Notes: generated by a model not told the origin, from the letters alone. A stretch of 54,270 bases of DNA from Mycobacterium persicum (GCF_002086675.1 NZ_MVIF01000028.1:1-54270); one strand, 5' to 3'. Positions 1-9,637 are shown, counted from the first letter of the stretch. Program-made: numbers and translations.

Positions 1-1
1 C

Positions 2-691
2 AGCGTGATCCTGCGCCGCCTCAACGGAGAACAGGCCGCGGCCGCGGCAGCCAACATGTGCGGCCCGCGCCCGTACCTGCGCGGGCTGCGTCACAGCGCG
101 TTGCCCGCGCAGCTGGTCAGCGAGATCGGCCCGTCTGGTGTGCTGGTGGGCAAGTTGCCCAACGGCGACCGGCTGATGATCCCGGTTACCGATGCCGGTG
201 AGCTGTCGCGGGTGTTCGTGGCCGCTGACGACTCCATCGCCAAGCGGATCGTGATTCGTACGGCCGGTGCCGGCGAGCGGGTCTGTGTACACACGCGCGA
301 CCACGAGCGGTGGGCCAGCGTTCGGATGCCAGAAGTCAGCATCGTCGGAACGTCACGGCCGGCGCCGCGCACCACAGTCAGCGTCGTGGAATACGTGGGA
401 CGGCGGAAGAGGTACGGCGACAGCACATCCGAAGTCGCTGGCAACGATATCGGCGATGTCGCAATTGCGCCCACACCGCGGCCGGCCAGTGTGATCACCG
501 TCGCGCCGGCCGGGACCGCGCTGCCCGAGGGGCATCGACACGGATTCGAGGTCACCATCGAGCAAGTCGACCGCGCCATGGTCAAAGTCACTGCGGCAGA
601 TCAGAATTGGCTGGTGGAGATGGAGATGTTCCGCGCCGAAAATCGTTACGTCAGTCTCGAGCCGGTCACCATGTCGATTGCTACGAAGTGA
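2..691 (+). CDS. eccE2: ESX-2 secretion component EccE2, C-terminal part (5' end outside window)
   Basis: The open frame runs in from the left edge, so the first GTG at 5 is probably not the true start. The visible 229 residues look like the C-terminal soluble part of a type VII secretion EccE protein. The final motif around the residues [13 protein letters not shown] and the position just before eccA2 match M. tuberculosis Rv3885c as I remember it. EccE is a membrane-associated core component of the ESX pore. No transmembrane segment is in the visible part. The gene stops at 691, and a 75-base gap precedes eccA2 on the same strand, so the two are probably one operon. Family assignment rests on context and recalled similarity. 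Confidence 0.7.
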   Translation, partial: SVILRRLNGEQAAAAAANMCGPRPYLRGLRHSALPAQLVSEIGPSGVLVGKLPNGDRLMIPVTDAGELSRVFVAADDSIAKRIVIRTAGAGERVCVHTRDHERWASVRMPEVSIVGTSRPAPRTTVSVVEYVGRRKRYGDSTSEVAGNDIGDVAIAPTPRPASVITVAPAGTALPEGHRHGFEVTIEQVDRAMVKVTAADQNWLVEMEMFRAENRYVSLEPVTMSIATK

Positions 692-766
692 CTCGATCAA
701 CGTTGCGCCACAACGTGATGAGGCAGACTTCCCCGTTGCGGAACGATTACCGCCACGCTGTCCAGG

Positions 767-2617
767 ATGGTGGATACAATGGCTGATTTGCTCACTGCCC
801 GTAGGCATTTCGATCGAGCGATGGCGATCAAGAGCAGCCAGGGACCAGAACCCGCGTTACCCGAGTTCGTCGCCGCCACCGACGCCGACCCGTCGATGGC
901 TGACGCATGGCTGGGCCGCATCGCCTGTGGCGACCATGACCTGACGTCGCTCAGACAGCTCCACGCCAACAGCGAATGGCTGCACCGCGAAACCACGCGG
1001 ATCGGCCGGACGCTTTCGGCCGACATCCAGCTGGGTCCCTACGTAGGGATCACGGTGACCGACGCGTCGCAGGTGGGGCTTGCCCTGTCGTCCGCACTGA
1101 CCATCGCCGGGGAGTACGCCGAGGCCGACGCGCTGTTGGCCAACCGCGAGCTCTTGGATTCGTGGCGCAACTATCAGTGGCATCAGCTGGCCCGCGCGTT
1201 CCTGATGTTCGTCACGCAGCGTTGGCCCGATGTGTTGTTGACCGCCGCCGAGGATTTGCCCCCGCAGGCGATCGTCATGTCGGCGGTAACGGCATCGATT
1301 TGTGCGCTGGCCGCTCACGCCGCAGCCCACTTGGGGCAGGGCCACGTCGCCCTGGACTGGTTGGACCGTGTCGATGTGATCGGGCACAACAAGTCGTCGG
1401 CCCGCTTCGATTCCCATGTGCTGACCGCTTCGATTGGCCCGGCCGACATTCCGCTGCTGGTCGCGGATCTGGCCTATGTGCGCGGAATGGTGTACCGCCA
1501 GCTGCACGAGGACGAAAAAGCGCGGATCTGGCTGTCCAAAGCGACCATCAACGGTGTGCTGACCGAACCAGCCAAGGAAGCGCTGGCGGACCCGAAGCTC
1601 CGCCTGGTCGTCACCGACGAGCAGACCATCGCCAGCCGCACCGACAAGTGGGATCCGGCTACGGCGAAAAGCCGCGACCAACTCGACGACGACGACGCGG
1701 CCGAGCGTAGGGCCGAGTTGCTGGCCGAGGGCCGCGAACTGCTGGCCAGGCAGGTCGGTCTGGCCGCGGTGAAGCAGGCGGTGGCGGCGCTGGAAGACCA
1801 GCTTGAAGTGCGCACGATGCGGCTGGAACACGGCCTGCCCGTCGAGGGGCAGACCAACCATATGTTGCTGGTCGGGCCGCCGGGCACCGGTAAGACCACC
1901 ACCGCTGAAGCGTTGGGAAAGATTTATGCCGGCATGGGAATCGTGCGGCACCCCGAAATTCGGGAGGTCCGCCGCTCGGACTTCTGTGGCCACTACATCG
2001 GTGAGTCCGGGCCGAAAACCAACGAACTGATCGAAAAGTCGCTTGGCCGAATAATTTTCATGGACGAGTTTTACTCCTTGGTGGAACGCCACCAGGACGG
2101 CACCCCGGACATGATCGGCATGGAGGCCGTCAACCAACTGCTGGTGGCGTTGGAAGCGCACCGTTTCGACTTCTGTTTCATCGGGGCCGGCTACGAGGAC
2201 CAAGTCGACGAATTCCTGTCCGTCAACCCGGGTTTGGCCGGCCGGTTCAACCGCAAGCTGCGGTTCGAGTCCTATTCGCCGGCCGAGATCGTCGAGATCG
2301 GGCAGCGCTACGCCACACCGCGGGCCAGCCTGCTCGACGACGCCGCGCGCCAGACATTTCTGGACGCGGCCACCACCATCCGCAACTACACCACTCCCGG
2401 TGGACAGCAGGGTATCGACGCCATGCAAAACGGCCGGTTTGCCCGCAACGTCATCGAACGGGCCGAAGGGCTCCGCGACACTCGAGTGGTCGCCCAAAAA
2501 CGGGCTGGCCAACCGGTGTCGGTTGAGGATCTGCAGGTCATCACCGCCGCCGACATCCAGGCCGCGGTGCGCAGCGTGTGTTCGGACAACCGCGACATGT
2601 CCGCCATCGTCTGGTAG
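767..2617 (+). CDS. eccA2: ESX AAA+ ATPase EccA2 (CbxX/CfxQ family)
   Basis: This 616-residue cytosolic AAA+ ATPase is thought to act on type VII substrates or their chaperones. The N-terminal about 300 residues are alpha-helical and TPR-like, with alanine- and leucine-rich repeats. The C-terminal CbxX-type ATPase carries a Walker A motif GPPGTGKT near residues 370-377 and a Walker B IIFMDE near residue 430. Length and sequence closely match M. tuberculosis Rv3884c (about 619 aa). The ATG at 767 is used; a second ATG at 779 is possible. The gene lies between eccE2 and mycP1, as in M. tuberculosis. Confidence 0.93.
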   Translation: MVDTMADLLTARRHFDRAMAIKSSQGPEPALPEFVAATDADPSMADAWLGRIACGDHDLTSLRQLHANSEWLHRETTRIGRTLSADIQLGPYVGITVTDASQVGLALSSALTIAGEYAEADALLANRELLDSWRNYQWHQLARAFLMFVTQRWPDVLLTAAEDLPPQAIVMSAVTASICALAAHAAAHLGQGHVALDWLDRVDVIGHNKSSARFDSHVLTASIGPADIPLLVADLAYVRGMVYRQLHEDEKARIWLSKATINGVLTEPAKEALADPKLRLVVTDEQTIASRTDKWDPATAKSRDQLDDDDAAERRAELLAEGRELLARQVGLAAVKQAVAALEDQLEVRTMRLEHGLPVEGQTNHMLLVGPPGTGKTTTAEALGKIYAGMGIVRHPEIREVRRSDFCGHYIGESGPKTNELIEKSLGRIIFMDEFYSLVERHQDGTPDMIGMEAVNQLLVALEAHRFDFCFIGAGYEDQVDEFLSVNPGLAGRFNRKLRFESYSPAEIVEIGQRYATPRASLLDDAARQTFLDAATTIRNYTTPGGQQGIDAMQNGRFARNVIERAEGLRDTRVVAQKRAGQPVSVEDLQVITAADIQAAVRSVCSDNRDMSAIVW

Positions 2618-2742
2618 CAAACCGTGACCCGGCCCCGGCGGGAAAAGCGTTGTTTACGCAGCCGTTACGTCTAAAATGCACGCAGACCTGACACGCAGAT
2701 GCCAGGTCGGCAACGCGGCTCAATGAACGGAGTGATTCCGGG

Positions 2743-4083
2743 GTGCACCGGATCTTGCTGATGGCGATGGTGCTGGCGTTGCTCAACGCGCCGCCCGCGT
2801 TGGCAATCAATCCACCGTCGATCGACCCGGGCGCAGTACCGCCCGACGTGACCGGTCCCGACCAGCCCACCGAACAGCGCGTCCTGTGTTCGAGTCCTAC
2901 CACCTTGCCGGATTCGAGCTTCCACGATCCACCGTGGAGCAACGCCTATCTCGGCGTCTCGGAGGCGCACAAGTTCGCAACCGGAGCCGGGGTGACGGTG
3001 GCCGTGATCGACACCGGTGTCGACGCCTCGCCACGAGTGCCGGCGGAACCGGGCGGCGACTTCGTCGACCAGGCCGGCGACGGCCTGTCCGACTGCGACG
3101 CGCACGGGACGCTGACCGCCTCCATCATCGCCGGCCGGCCGGCGCCGACCGACGGGTTCGTCGGCGTCGCACCCGATGCCCGGCTGCTTTCGTTGCGCCA
3201 GACGTCCGAGGCCTTCGAACCAGTTGGCACCCAACCCAATCCCAATGATCCCAACGCCACCCCGGCGGCGGGGTCCATCCGCAGCCTGGCTCGCGCGGTA
3301 GTGCACGCGGCCAATCTGGGCGCCGGTGTGATCAACATCAGTGAGGCGGCCTGTTACAAGGTGACCCGGCCCATCGACGAGATCAGCCTGGGCGCGGCAA
3401 TCAATTACGCGGTCAACGTCAAGAACGCCGTGGTGGTCGTCGCGGCCGGCAACACCGGTGGCGACTGCGCGCAGAACCCGCTGCCGGACGCGTCGACCCC
3501 CGGCGACGCACGGGGCTGGAGCAAGGTGCAGACGGTCGTCACGCCCGCGTGGTACGCGCCCTTGGTGCTGACCGTCGGCGGTATCGGCGAAAGCGGTGTG
3601 CCCAGCTCCTTCTCGATGCATGGACCGTGGGTGGGCGTGGCGGCCCCAGCGGAGAACATCGTCGCCCTCGGCGACCGTGGCGAGCCGGTGAATGCCCTAC
3701 CGGGCCGGGAGGGGCCGGTCCCGATCGCCGGCACCTCGTTTGCCGCGGCGTACGTCTCGGGTCTGGCGGCGCTGGTGCGGCAGCGGTTCCCGGAGCTCAC
3801 CCCGGTACAGGTGATCAACCGGATCACCGCCACCGCGCGACATCCGGGAGGCGGAGTCGACAACCTCGTCGGCGCCGGCGTGATCAACGCGGTGGCGGCG
3901 TTGACGTGGGACATCCCGCCGGGACCCGCATCGGCCCCTTTCAATGTCAGACGAATTCCGCCGCCCGTGGTGGAACCCGGCCCCGATCGCCGGCCGATCA
4001 CCATCGTGGCGCTGTCGGTTCTGGGCCTGACGCTGGCGCTGGCACTCGGCGGACTGAGCGCGCGGGCGCTGAGGCGCCGATGA
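2743..4083 (+). CDS. mycP1: Mycosin-1, membrane-anchored subtilisin-like serine protease of ESX-1
   Basis: This 446-residue S8 peptidase has a signal peptide (hydrophobic residues 4-21) and the catalytic triad Asp90 (AVIDTG), His121 (DAHGTL) and Ser332 (GTSFAAAYVSG). A C-terminal transmembrane helix (about 417-440) is followed by an arginine-rich end. The sequence is nearly collinear with M. tuberculosis MycP1 (Rv3883c), including the N-terminal extension with paired cysteines. MycP1 is periplasmic, stabilises the ESX-1 complex and processes EspB. The start is GTG at 2743. The stop overlaps the eccE1 start by four bases (ATGA), indicating translational coupling. The EspB substrate is encoded two genes downstream but has an altered C-terminal region. 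Confidence 0.96.
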   Translation: MHRILLMAMVLALLNAPPALAINPPSIDPGAVPPDVTGPDQPTEQRVLCSSPTTLPDSSFHDPPWSNAYLGVSEAHKFATGAGVTVAVIDTGVDASPRVPAEPGGDFVDQAGDGLSDCDAHGTLTASIIAGRPAPTDGFVGVAPDARLLSLRQTSEAFEPVGTQPNPNDPNATPAAGSIRSLARAVVHAANLGAGVINISEAACYKVTRPIDEISLGAAINYAVNVKNAVVVVAAGNTGGDCAQNPLPDASTPGDARGWSKVQTVVTPAWYAPLVLTVGGIGESGVPSSFSMHGPWVGVAAPAENIVALGDRGEPVNALPGREGPVPIAGTSFAAAYVSGLAALVRQRFPELTPVQVINRITATARHPGGGVDNLVGAGVINAVAALTWDIPPGPASAPFNVRRIPPPVVEPGPDRRPITIVALSVLGLTLALALGGLSARALRRR

Positions 4084-5477
4084 GGAATCCATTCAGTCCG
4101 ATACGGTTACGATTCAGCACCGGTCACACCTTGGTCGTCGCGGTGCTGGGCCCGCCCTGCATCATGCTGTTCCTGCATACGCGCTACTGGTGGGCGGGCA
4201 TAGCGATAGTCGCGGTGGCCACCATCGTGGCCACGGTCACCTTCTTCGGGCGTCGGGTAACCGGTTGGGTAGCAACGGTCTTCGCGTGGCTGCGCCGGCG
4301 CCGCAAGCCGCCGGACGTTCCTTCCGAGCCGGTCGTCGGTGCGACCGTCAAGCCCGGGGACCACGTCGCGGTGCGGTGGCGACGTGAGTGCTTGATCGCG
4401 GTCATCGAACTCAAGCCGCGACCGTTCACCCCAACGGTGATCGTCGACGGGCAAGCCCACACCGACGACGTCTTGGACACCCGACTGTTGGAGGAGCTGC
4501 TATCGGTGCACTGCCCCGACTTGGAAGCAGACGTCGTGTCGGCAGGTTACCGCGTCGGCAACACCGCCTCGCCGGATGTGGTGAACCTCTACCAGCAGGT
4601 GATCGGCGCCGACCCGGCGCCGGCGAACCGCCGGACGTGGATCATGTTGCGCGCCAACCCCGAACGTACCCACAAGTCGGCGCAGCGGCGTGACACCGGG
4701 GTCGCCGGACTGGCCCGGTATCTGGTGGCATCGGCCACTCGCATCGCCGACAGCCTGGCCAGCAATGGTGTCGACGCGGTGTGCGGACGCAGTTTCGACG
4801 ATTACGACCACGCCATCGACATCGGCTATGTCCGGGAGAAGTGGTCGATGATCAAAGGCCGCGACGCCTACACCGCCGCCTACACCGCACCGGGTGGCCC
4901 GGACCTATGGTGGTCGGCACGCGCCGACCACACCGTCACCCGGGTCCGCATCGCTCCGGGGATGCCGCCGCAGTCCACGGTGCTGCTGACTACGGTGGGC
5001 AAGCCGAAGACGCCGCGCGGCTTCTCCCGCCTCTACGGCGGCCAGCGGCCTGCGTTGCAGGGGCAGAACCTCGTTCCCAACCATCACTGTCAGCTGCCGA
5101 TCGGATCGGCCGGTGTGCTGGTCGGCCAAACCGTGAACAGGTACCCGGTATATATGCCGTTCGACGACGTGGACGTGAGTATCAACCTCGGCGACGCTCA
5201 AACCTTCACGCAATTCGCGGTGCGCTCGGCCGCCGCCGGCGGAATCGTGACGGTTGGCCCGCACTTCGAACAGTTCGCCAGCCTGATCGGTGCGCACGTC
5301 GGTCCGGTGGCCAAGATCGCGTGGCCGAACGCGACAACCTACCTCGGCCCGCATTCCGGCGTCGACAAGGTGATCCTGCGGCACAACCTCATCAGCACCC
5401 CGCGGCATCGGGAGTTGCCGATCCGGCGGGTTGCCCCGCCGGAGGAGAGTCGCTACCAGATGGCCCTGCCGAGGTAG
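4080..5477 (+). CDS. eccE1: ESX-1 secretion component EccE1
   Basis: This 465-residue membrane-associated core subunit of the ESX-1 secretion complex matches M. tuberculosis Rv3882c in size (462 aa) and position. Two N-terminal transmembrane helices (about residues 15-32 and 38-55) are followed by basic residues and a large soluble domain. The ATG at 4080 overlaps the mycP1 stop by four bases. The open frame continues upstream of 4080 inside mycP1, but that stretch is out-of-frame translation of mycP1. The next gene, espB, starts after a 99-base gap with its own strong ribosome binding site. Confidence 0.9.
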   Translation: MRNPFSPIRLRFSTGHTLVVAVLGPPCIMLFLHTRYWWAGIAIVAVATIVATVTFFGRRVTGWVATVFAWLRRRRKPPDVPSEPVVGATVKPGDHVAVRWRRECLIAVIELKPRPFTPTVIVDGQAHTDDVLDTRLLEELLSVHCPDLEADVVSAGYRVGNTASPDVVNLYQQVIGADPAPANRRTWIMLRANPERTHKSAQRRDTGVAGLARYLVASATRIADSLASNGVDAVCGRSFDDYDHAIDIGYVREKWSMIKGRDAYTAAYTAPGGPDLWWSARADHTVTRVRIAPGMPPQSTVLLTTVGKPKTPRGFSRLYGGQRPALQGQNLVPNHHCQLPIGSAGVLVGQTVNRYPVYMPFDDVDVSINLGDAQTFTQFAVRSAAAGGIVTVGPHFEQFASLIGAHVGPVAKIAWPNATTYLGPHSGVDKVILRHNLISTPRHRELPIRRVAPPEESRYQMALPR

Positions 5478-5576
5478 AACAGTGTCGGCAAGCCCGGGGA
5501 CGGCCGAAATTTTTGGTGCAGTAACCGCTCGCTTCAGCGACGATAATGGCTGTAGCACTAAGGAGGATGATCCGAG

Positions 5577-8096
5577 ATGAGCCAGCCGCAAACCGTGACG
5601 GTGGATCAACAAGAAATTCTGATCAGGGCCAACGAGGTGGAGGCCCCATTGCCCCCGGGCAAGGTTCCGCCGACCGATGTGCCCAATCCACCATGTGCGC
5701 TGACGGCGGCCAAGAATGCGGCCCAACAGCTCGCGTTATCGGCGGAGAACATGCGGGAGTTCCTGGCGGCTGGTGCCAAGGAGCGGCAGAAGCTGGCGAC
5801 CTCGCTGCGCAACGCGGCCAAGGCGTATGGCGAAGTCGATAGCGAGTCAGCGACCGCCCTGAACAGCGATGGCAGCGGAACTGTGGAGGCCCAGTCGGCC
5901 GGCGGCGCCGGCGGGGACAGCTCGGCTGGGCTGCAAGACACACCGACGGTCGCGGCCGCTGGAGATCCCGACTTCACCGATCTTAAGACTGCGGCAGTAA
6001 AGCTCGAATCCGGAGATCAAGGCCGATCGCTCATCGATTTCGCGAACGCGTGGAACGATTACAACTTTGCGTTGCAAGGGGATGTCAAACGATTCCGTGC
6101 GTTTGACAATTGGGAAGGTGACGCGGCTACGGCATGTGAGGCCTCGCTGGATCAACAACGGGAGTGGATACTCCACATGGCCAAATTGAGTGCTGCGCTG
6201 GCCAAGCAAGCTCAGTACGTCGCGCAGCTGCAAGTGTGGGCGATTCGGTCCCACCCTTCGTCAGCGGACATCGCAAAGCTCGAGGAGTTGTCCAAAGACC
6301 CCGCGTATAAGGATCAAGCCATCAAGCTGTACGCCGAATATCAGCAAAAGTCGGAGCAGGTGCTTTCCGAGTACAACACCAAGGCGACCCTGGAACCGGT
6401 GAATCCGCCCAAGCCTCCAGCCGCCATCAAGATTGATCCACCGCCCCCCGCTCAGCCGCAGGGATTGATCCCCAGCTTCTTGATGCCGCCCAGCGACGGC
6501 TCGGGCGGAACACCCTTGACCGGGATGCCGATGGCGCCGATGGCCCCGGCCGGCGGGGCTGGTGGCGGGATGCCGGCCGGGACCAGTGCAGAACTGACAT
6601 CTGCCGCTCACCAGGCGGCAGCCAACCTGTCGAAGGACCCGGGGATGAAGCCGATGTCGCTGGGCGGCGGCGGAGGCGGCGGCGGAATCGGCGGCACCGG
6701 CGGTGGTGGCGGTTCCGCCACTAACGGCAATCCCGGTGGCGGCGTCGACGGCGGCGCCGGCGGCCCACGCGGTTCCGGCGGCAACGGCGGGCAGGGCGGC
6801 ACCGGTCTGACCGGAGCGAATGGGGTCAACCCACCGCCGAGCGGCACGGCCGGCCCCGGTTCCAGCCCGGGTCCACTGTCGATCACGAATTCCGGCACCA
6901 TCAGTGCTCACGTCATTTTCAACGGCATGAACGGCGGTCCCGGAGACCCCGGCGGTGCCGGCCAGACCGGCGGCACCGGCGGTACCGGCGGTGCCACGTC
7001 GGTGACGAACACCAATACCGGCTCGATCACGGGCGTCATCGACATGACCGCCGGCGGCGGCGGTGGCGGCGGCACTGCCGGTGCCGGCGGGAACGGCGGC
7101 GCGGGCGGGGCCGGCGGGAACGCCACGGTCACGAACAACGGCTCGATCACGGGATCCGTCAATGCCACCGGCGGGGCCGGAGGCGGTGGCAACACCGGCA
7201 GTGCCAGCGGTGGTGACGGTGGTTCCGGCGGCATGGGCGGCCTGGGTCAAACCGCGGGCAATGGTGTCGCACAGGGCGGCGCCGGCGGCAACGGCGGTGC
7301 CGCGAGCGTGGCATTGGGCGCAACCGGCGGCAACGGCGGTGCCGGCGGCATGGGCGGCAACGGCGGACATGGCGGGATGTTCATCGGCAACGGCGGTGCC
7401 GGAGGCGCGGGAGGGACCGGTGGTACCGGTGGAATCGGCGCAGCCGGCTTTGCCGGCGGTGACGGAGGCGCCGGCGGCCAGGGCCTCAACAACGGCACGG
7501 GCACAGCGACCGGCGGCAACGGCGGTCTCGGCGGCGCCGGCGGCGTTGGCGGCTCCGGCGGGACGGGTGGTGCCGGGGGTGTCGGCGGCAATGGCGGCGG
7601 CGCCGGGTTCATCGGTATCGGCGGCGCCGGCGGCACCGGCGGCGCGGGTGGTTTCGGCGGTATCGGCGGGATCGGCGGTGCCGGTGGTGAAGGTGGTTTC
7701 GGCGGGGCAGGCATCGCCACCAGCACCGCAGTGGCGTTTGGCGGTACCGGTAACAACGGTGCTCTCGGCGGCGACGGCGGCACCGGCGGCGCGGGAGGGG
7801 CCGGCGGTACGACCGGCGGCAGCGGGGGAGCCGGCGGCGTGATCGGTTGGGCCGGTGCCAACGGCGGTACGGGTGTCGGCGGCACCGGTGGCAACGGCGG
7901 TCAGGGCGGCGCCGGCGGCAATGGCGGCAACGGTGGAAATGCGTCGACGGGCGGCACCGTCGGCCAGGGCGGCAATCTGGCGCTCGGCGGGCAGGGCGGT
8001 ACTGGTGGCGCTGCCGGTGGTCCGGGCGGCAACTCCGGGTTCACCGGCAACTTGGGTGTGCCCGGCAGCAACGGTTTGCCCGGGACGATTGTGTGA
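5577..8096 (+). CDS. espB: EspB-like ESX-1 secreted protein with a PE_PGRS-like glycine-rich C-terminal half
   Basis: The first about 360 residues align with M. tuberculosis EspB (Rv3881c). The start is nearly identical ([10 protein letters not shown]), YGEVD at 84-88 is the YxxxD secretion signal, and WEG at 179-181 is the WxG turn of the PE/PPE-like helical bundle. A proline-rich linker follows at about 275-325. Homology continues to the SLGGGGGGG stretch near residue 361. The normal EspB tail is then replaced by about 478 residues of GGxGGx repeats, giving 839 aa instead of about 460. An AAGGAGG ribosome binding site lies upstream. EspB is secreted by ESX-1 and trimmed near this junction by MycP1; whether trimming occurs here is unknown. 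Confidence 0.92.
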   Translation: MSQPQTVTVDQQEILIRANEVEAPLPPGKVPPTDVPNPPCALTAAKNAAQQLALSAENMREFLAAGAKERQKLATSLRNAAKAYGEVDSESATALNSDGSGTVEAQSAGGAGGDSSAGLQDTPTVAAAGDPDFTDLKTAAVKLESGDQGRSLIDFANAWNDYNFALQGDVKRFRAFDNWEGDAATACEASLDQQREWILHMAKLSAALAKQAQYVAQLQVWAIRSHPSSADIAKLEELSKDPAYKDQAIKLYAEYQQKSEQVLSEYNTKATLEPVNPPKPPAAIKIDPPPPAQPQGLIPSFLMPPSDGSGGTPLTGMPMAPMAPAGGAGGGMPAGTSAELTSAAHQAAANLSKDPGMKPMSLGGGGGGGGIGGTGGGGGSATNGNPGGGVDGGAGGPRGSGGNGGQGGTGLTGANGVNPPPSGTAGPGSSPGPLSITNSGTISAHVIFNGMNGGPGDPGGAGQTGGTGGTGGATSVTNTNTGSITGVIDMTAGGGGGGGTAGAGGNGGAGGAGGNATVTNNGSITGSVNATGGAGGGGNTGSASGGDGGSGGMGGLGQTAGNGVAQGGAGGNGGAASVALGATGGNGGAGGMGGNGGHGGMFIGNGGAGGAGGTGGTGGIGAAGFAGGDGGAGGQGLNNGTGTATGGNGGLGGAGGVGGSGGTGGAGGVGGNGGGAGFIGIGGAGGTGGAGGFGGIGGIGGAGGEGGFGGAGIATSTAVAFGGTGNNGALGGDGGTGGAGGAGGTTGGSGGAGGVIGWAGANGGTGVGGTGGNGGQGGAGGNGGNGGNASTGGTVGQGGNLALGGQGGTGGAAGGPGGNSGFTGNLGVPGSNGLPGTIV
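6661..8093 (+). repeat. PGRS-like GC-rich repeat tract inside espB
   Basis: The tract consists of degenerate GGCGGC/GGCAACGGCGG units encoding Gly-Gly-X triplets with Ala, Asn and Thr, as in PE_PGRS genes. It includes islands of non-PGRS sequence at about 6880-6930, 7000-7050 and 7120-7170. These encode asparagine-glycine-isoleucine motifs such as NSGTI and NNGSITGSV. The reverse strand shows long apparent proline/alanine-rich frames, which are shadows of the repeat. Repeats of this type are prone to length variation and assembly error. Confidence 0.9.
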
Positions 8097-8120
8097 CGGT
8101 GCGCTGATACCGTCACAGTC

Positions 8121-8924
8121 ATGCCGAAGGAAAGGCAGCGTGCGACGGGCATGCCGGCCGCCGATTCGCTTGTGCCGCAATACCCGATCGAATCGGTCGA
8201 CAATGCGCTGAAGCTGCTGTTGCTGCTCGGTGAACGTCCCGAGATCCGGTTGAGTGAGGCGACCCGGTATCTGGGTGTGGCGTCGTCCACCGCGCACCGG
8301 CTGCTGGCGATGCTGACCTATCGGGGCTTCGTGCGCCAAGACCCGGTGTCCAAGGCGTATCTACCCGGACCGGCGTTGACCAGCGTGGCGTTCTCGATCT
8401 TCAGCCGTATCGATATCCAGGGAGCCGCCATGCCCGTCATGCGCGGTCTCAGTGAGCGTCTGCGGGAAACGATTCACGTCGGCATGCTGGACGGCGCCAG
8501 CGTTCGGTTCGTGGCCGCGGTCGAGGGTCCGGCGGCGGTAAGAGTGGCTTCCCGGCTGGGCCGCACCATGCCGGCGCATTGCACGTCGACGGGCAAGGTG
8601 CTGCTGGCCCAACTCCCGGAACCTGAACTGCGACAACTACTTCCGCATGAGGTGCTGGAGCGCGTCACCGACCATTCGATCGGCAGCCGCACCGAGCTGG
8701 AGGCCGAGCTTTCCCGCGTCCGCGAGTCCGGTTATGCCGTCAACCGCGAGGAGAGTGAGGAGGGCGTGGCGTCGGTTGCGGTACCGATTCCCACCAAGGC
8801 GCCAGGTCTGCGGCTTGCGCTCAACGCCGCGGCTCCACACCATCGGCTGGACAAGACCCAGTACTCCTCGTTCGCCGCAGTACTTGCCCAAGCAGCCAAG
8901 GAGATTGGCGATCAGCTTGGTTGA
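8121..8924 (+). CDS. IclR family transcriptional regulator
   Basis: This 267-residue regulator has an N-terminal winged helix (residues about 20-80; the recognition region reads LGVASSTAHRLLAML). The C-terminal IclR ligand-binding domain contains the conserved segment PAHCTSTGKVLLA. It starts 24 bases after espB and ends convergently, overlapping the 3' end of the decarboxylase gene by 13 bases. IclR proteins often control aromatic catabolic genes, including pht, pca and pob clusters, and the adjacent dioxygenase operon is the likely target. The inverted repeats at 12554-12580 are a candidate operator. The regulated gene set is inferred from position. Confidence 0.88.
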   Translation: MPKERQRATGMPAADSLVPQYPIESVDNALKLLLLLGERPEIRLSEATRYLGVASSTAHRLLAMLTYRGFVRQDPVSKAYLPGPALTSVAFSIFSRIDIQGAAMPVMRGLSERLRETIHVGMLDGASVRFVAAVEGPAAVRVASRLGRTMPAHCTSTGKVLLAQLPEPELRQLLPHEVLERVTDHSIGSRTELEAELSRVRESGYAVNREESEEGVASVAVPIPTKAPGLRLALNAAAPHHRLDKTQYSSFAAVLAQAAKEIGDQLG

Positions 8925-9637
8925 ACACCCAATCGCGCCACCTCATGTCGCCAGGCCGCCTCGACGTTGAAGTCAGATCCCAAGTCCGGCAAGTCATCCC
9001 AGTCGGCATCGGCGATGTCGCGCAGCGTTCCGCCGGCAGCACTGACCTGCAACGACATTCGGGCCAGCGCGTCGAGGCTGATCGCCTGTAAGACGGCCTG
9101 CTCGACACTGGCTGCCGCGCTGGTGATTCCGTGTCCGCGGCAGATCACCACCGGCTGACCGCGCATGGCGGCCACCATCTCCTTGCCCAGCTGTGCGGAG
9201 CGGATCAGGACGGCGCGTTCGTAGACGGGCACGCCGCCGCGCGCGAGCCGCGCTCCGGGAATGTCGTAGGCGCCGTAGATCGGCCGCAACGTGATGTCGG
9301 CAAAATCCGCGGCGACGACCGCCGGAGGGTGTAAGTGCGCGACTGCCCGATATGCCGGGTTGGCCAGCATGGTCTCGACGTGGATGGGTAGTTCGTTGGG
9401 GACCCGGTATCCGTCGAGTTCCCCTGCGGCACCGGCGGTTCCGTCTAATCGGACAAGCCGGATGTCGTTGGGCCGGGTGAATGCCGTCCCGGTATCGGTA
9501 TCGCTGCGGCACCGGATCAGCAACCTATCGTCGTCGATTCGCAAACTCAGATGGCCGAGGATGCCGTCAGCCAGGCCGCGCGCCGCGGCCACCCGGCAGC
9601 CCAGGGCCAGCAGAGTGCGCTGCGGGTCAAGCATCAT
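8912..9637 (-). CDS. Class II aldolase/adducin family protein, probable dihydroxyphthalate-type decarboxylase
   Basis: This 241-residue class II aldolase-fold protein has metal-binding histidines in HLHPP (about residue 101) and a second pair region RGHGITS. In aromatic clusters this family includes PhtC (3,4-dihydroxyphthalate decarboxylase) and CmtD. Next to a ring-hydroxylating dioxygenase and a dihydrodiol dehydrogenase, and close to pcaHGB, a decarboxylase yielding protocatechuate is the most coherent role. The ATG at 9637 overlaps the end of the SDR gene; an ATG at 9634 is equally possible. It is the last gene of the minus-strand operon. An aldolase with another substrate is not excluded. 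Confidence 0.8.
   Translation of the reverse strand: MMLDPQRTLLALGCRVAAARGLADGILGHLSLRIDDDRLLIRCRSDTDTGTAFTRPNDIRLVRLDGTAGAAGELDGYRVPNELPIHVETMLANPAYRAVAHLHPPAVVAADFADITLRPIYGAYDIPGARLARGGVPVYERAVLIRSAQLGKEMVAAMRGQPVVICRGHGITSAAASVEQAVLQAISLDALARMSLQVSAAGGTLRDIADADWDDLPDLGSDFNVEAAWRHEVARLGVQPS

Noticed and set aside
857..2620. 587-codon minus-strand frame opposite eccA2
   Set aside because: Shadow of a high-GC gene; eccA2 on the plus strand has clear Walker motifs.
6261..8339. 692-codon open frame on the minus strand opposite espB
   Set aside because: It is the antisense shadow of GGC-rich repeats, giving monotonous Ala/Gly/Thr sequence with no domain.
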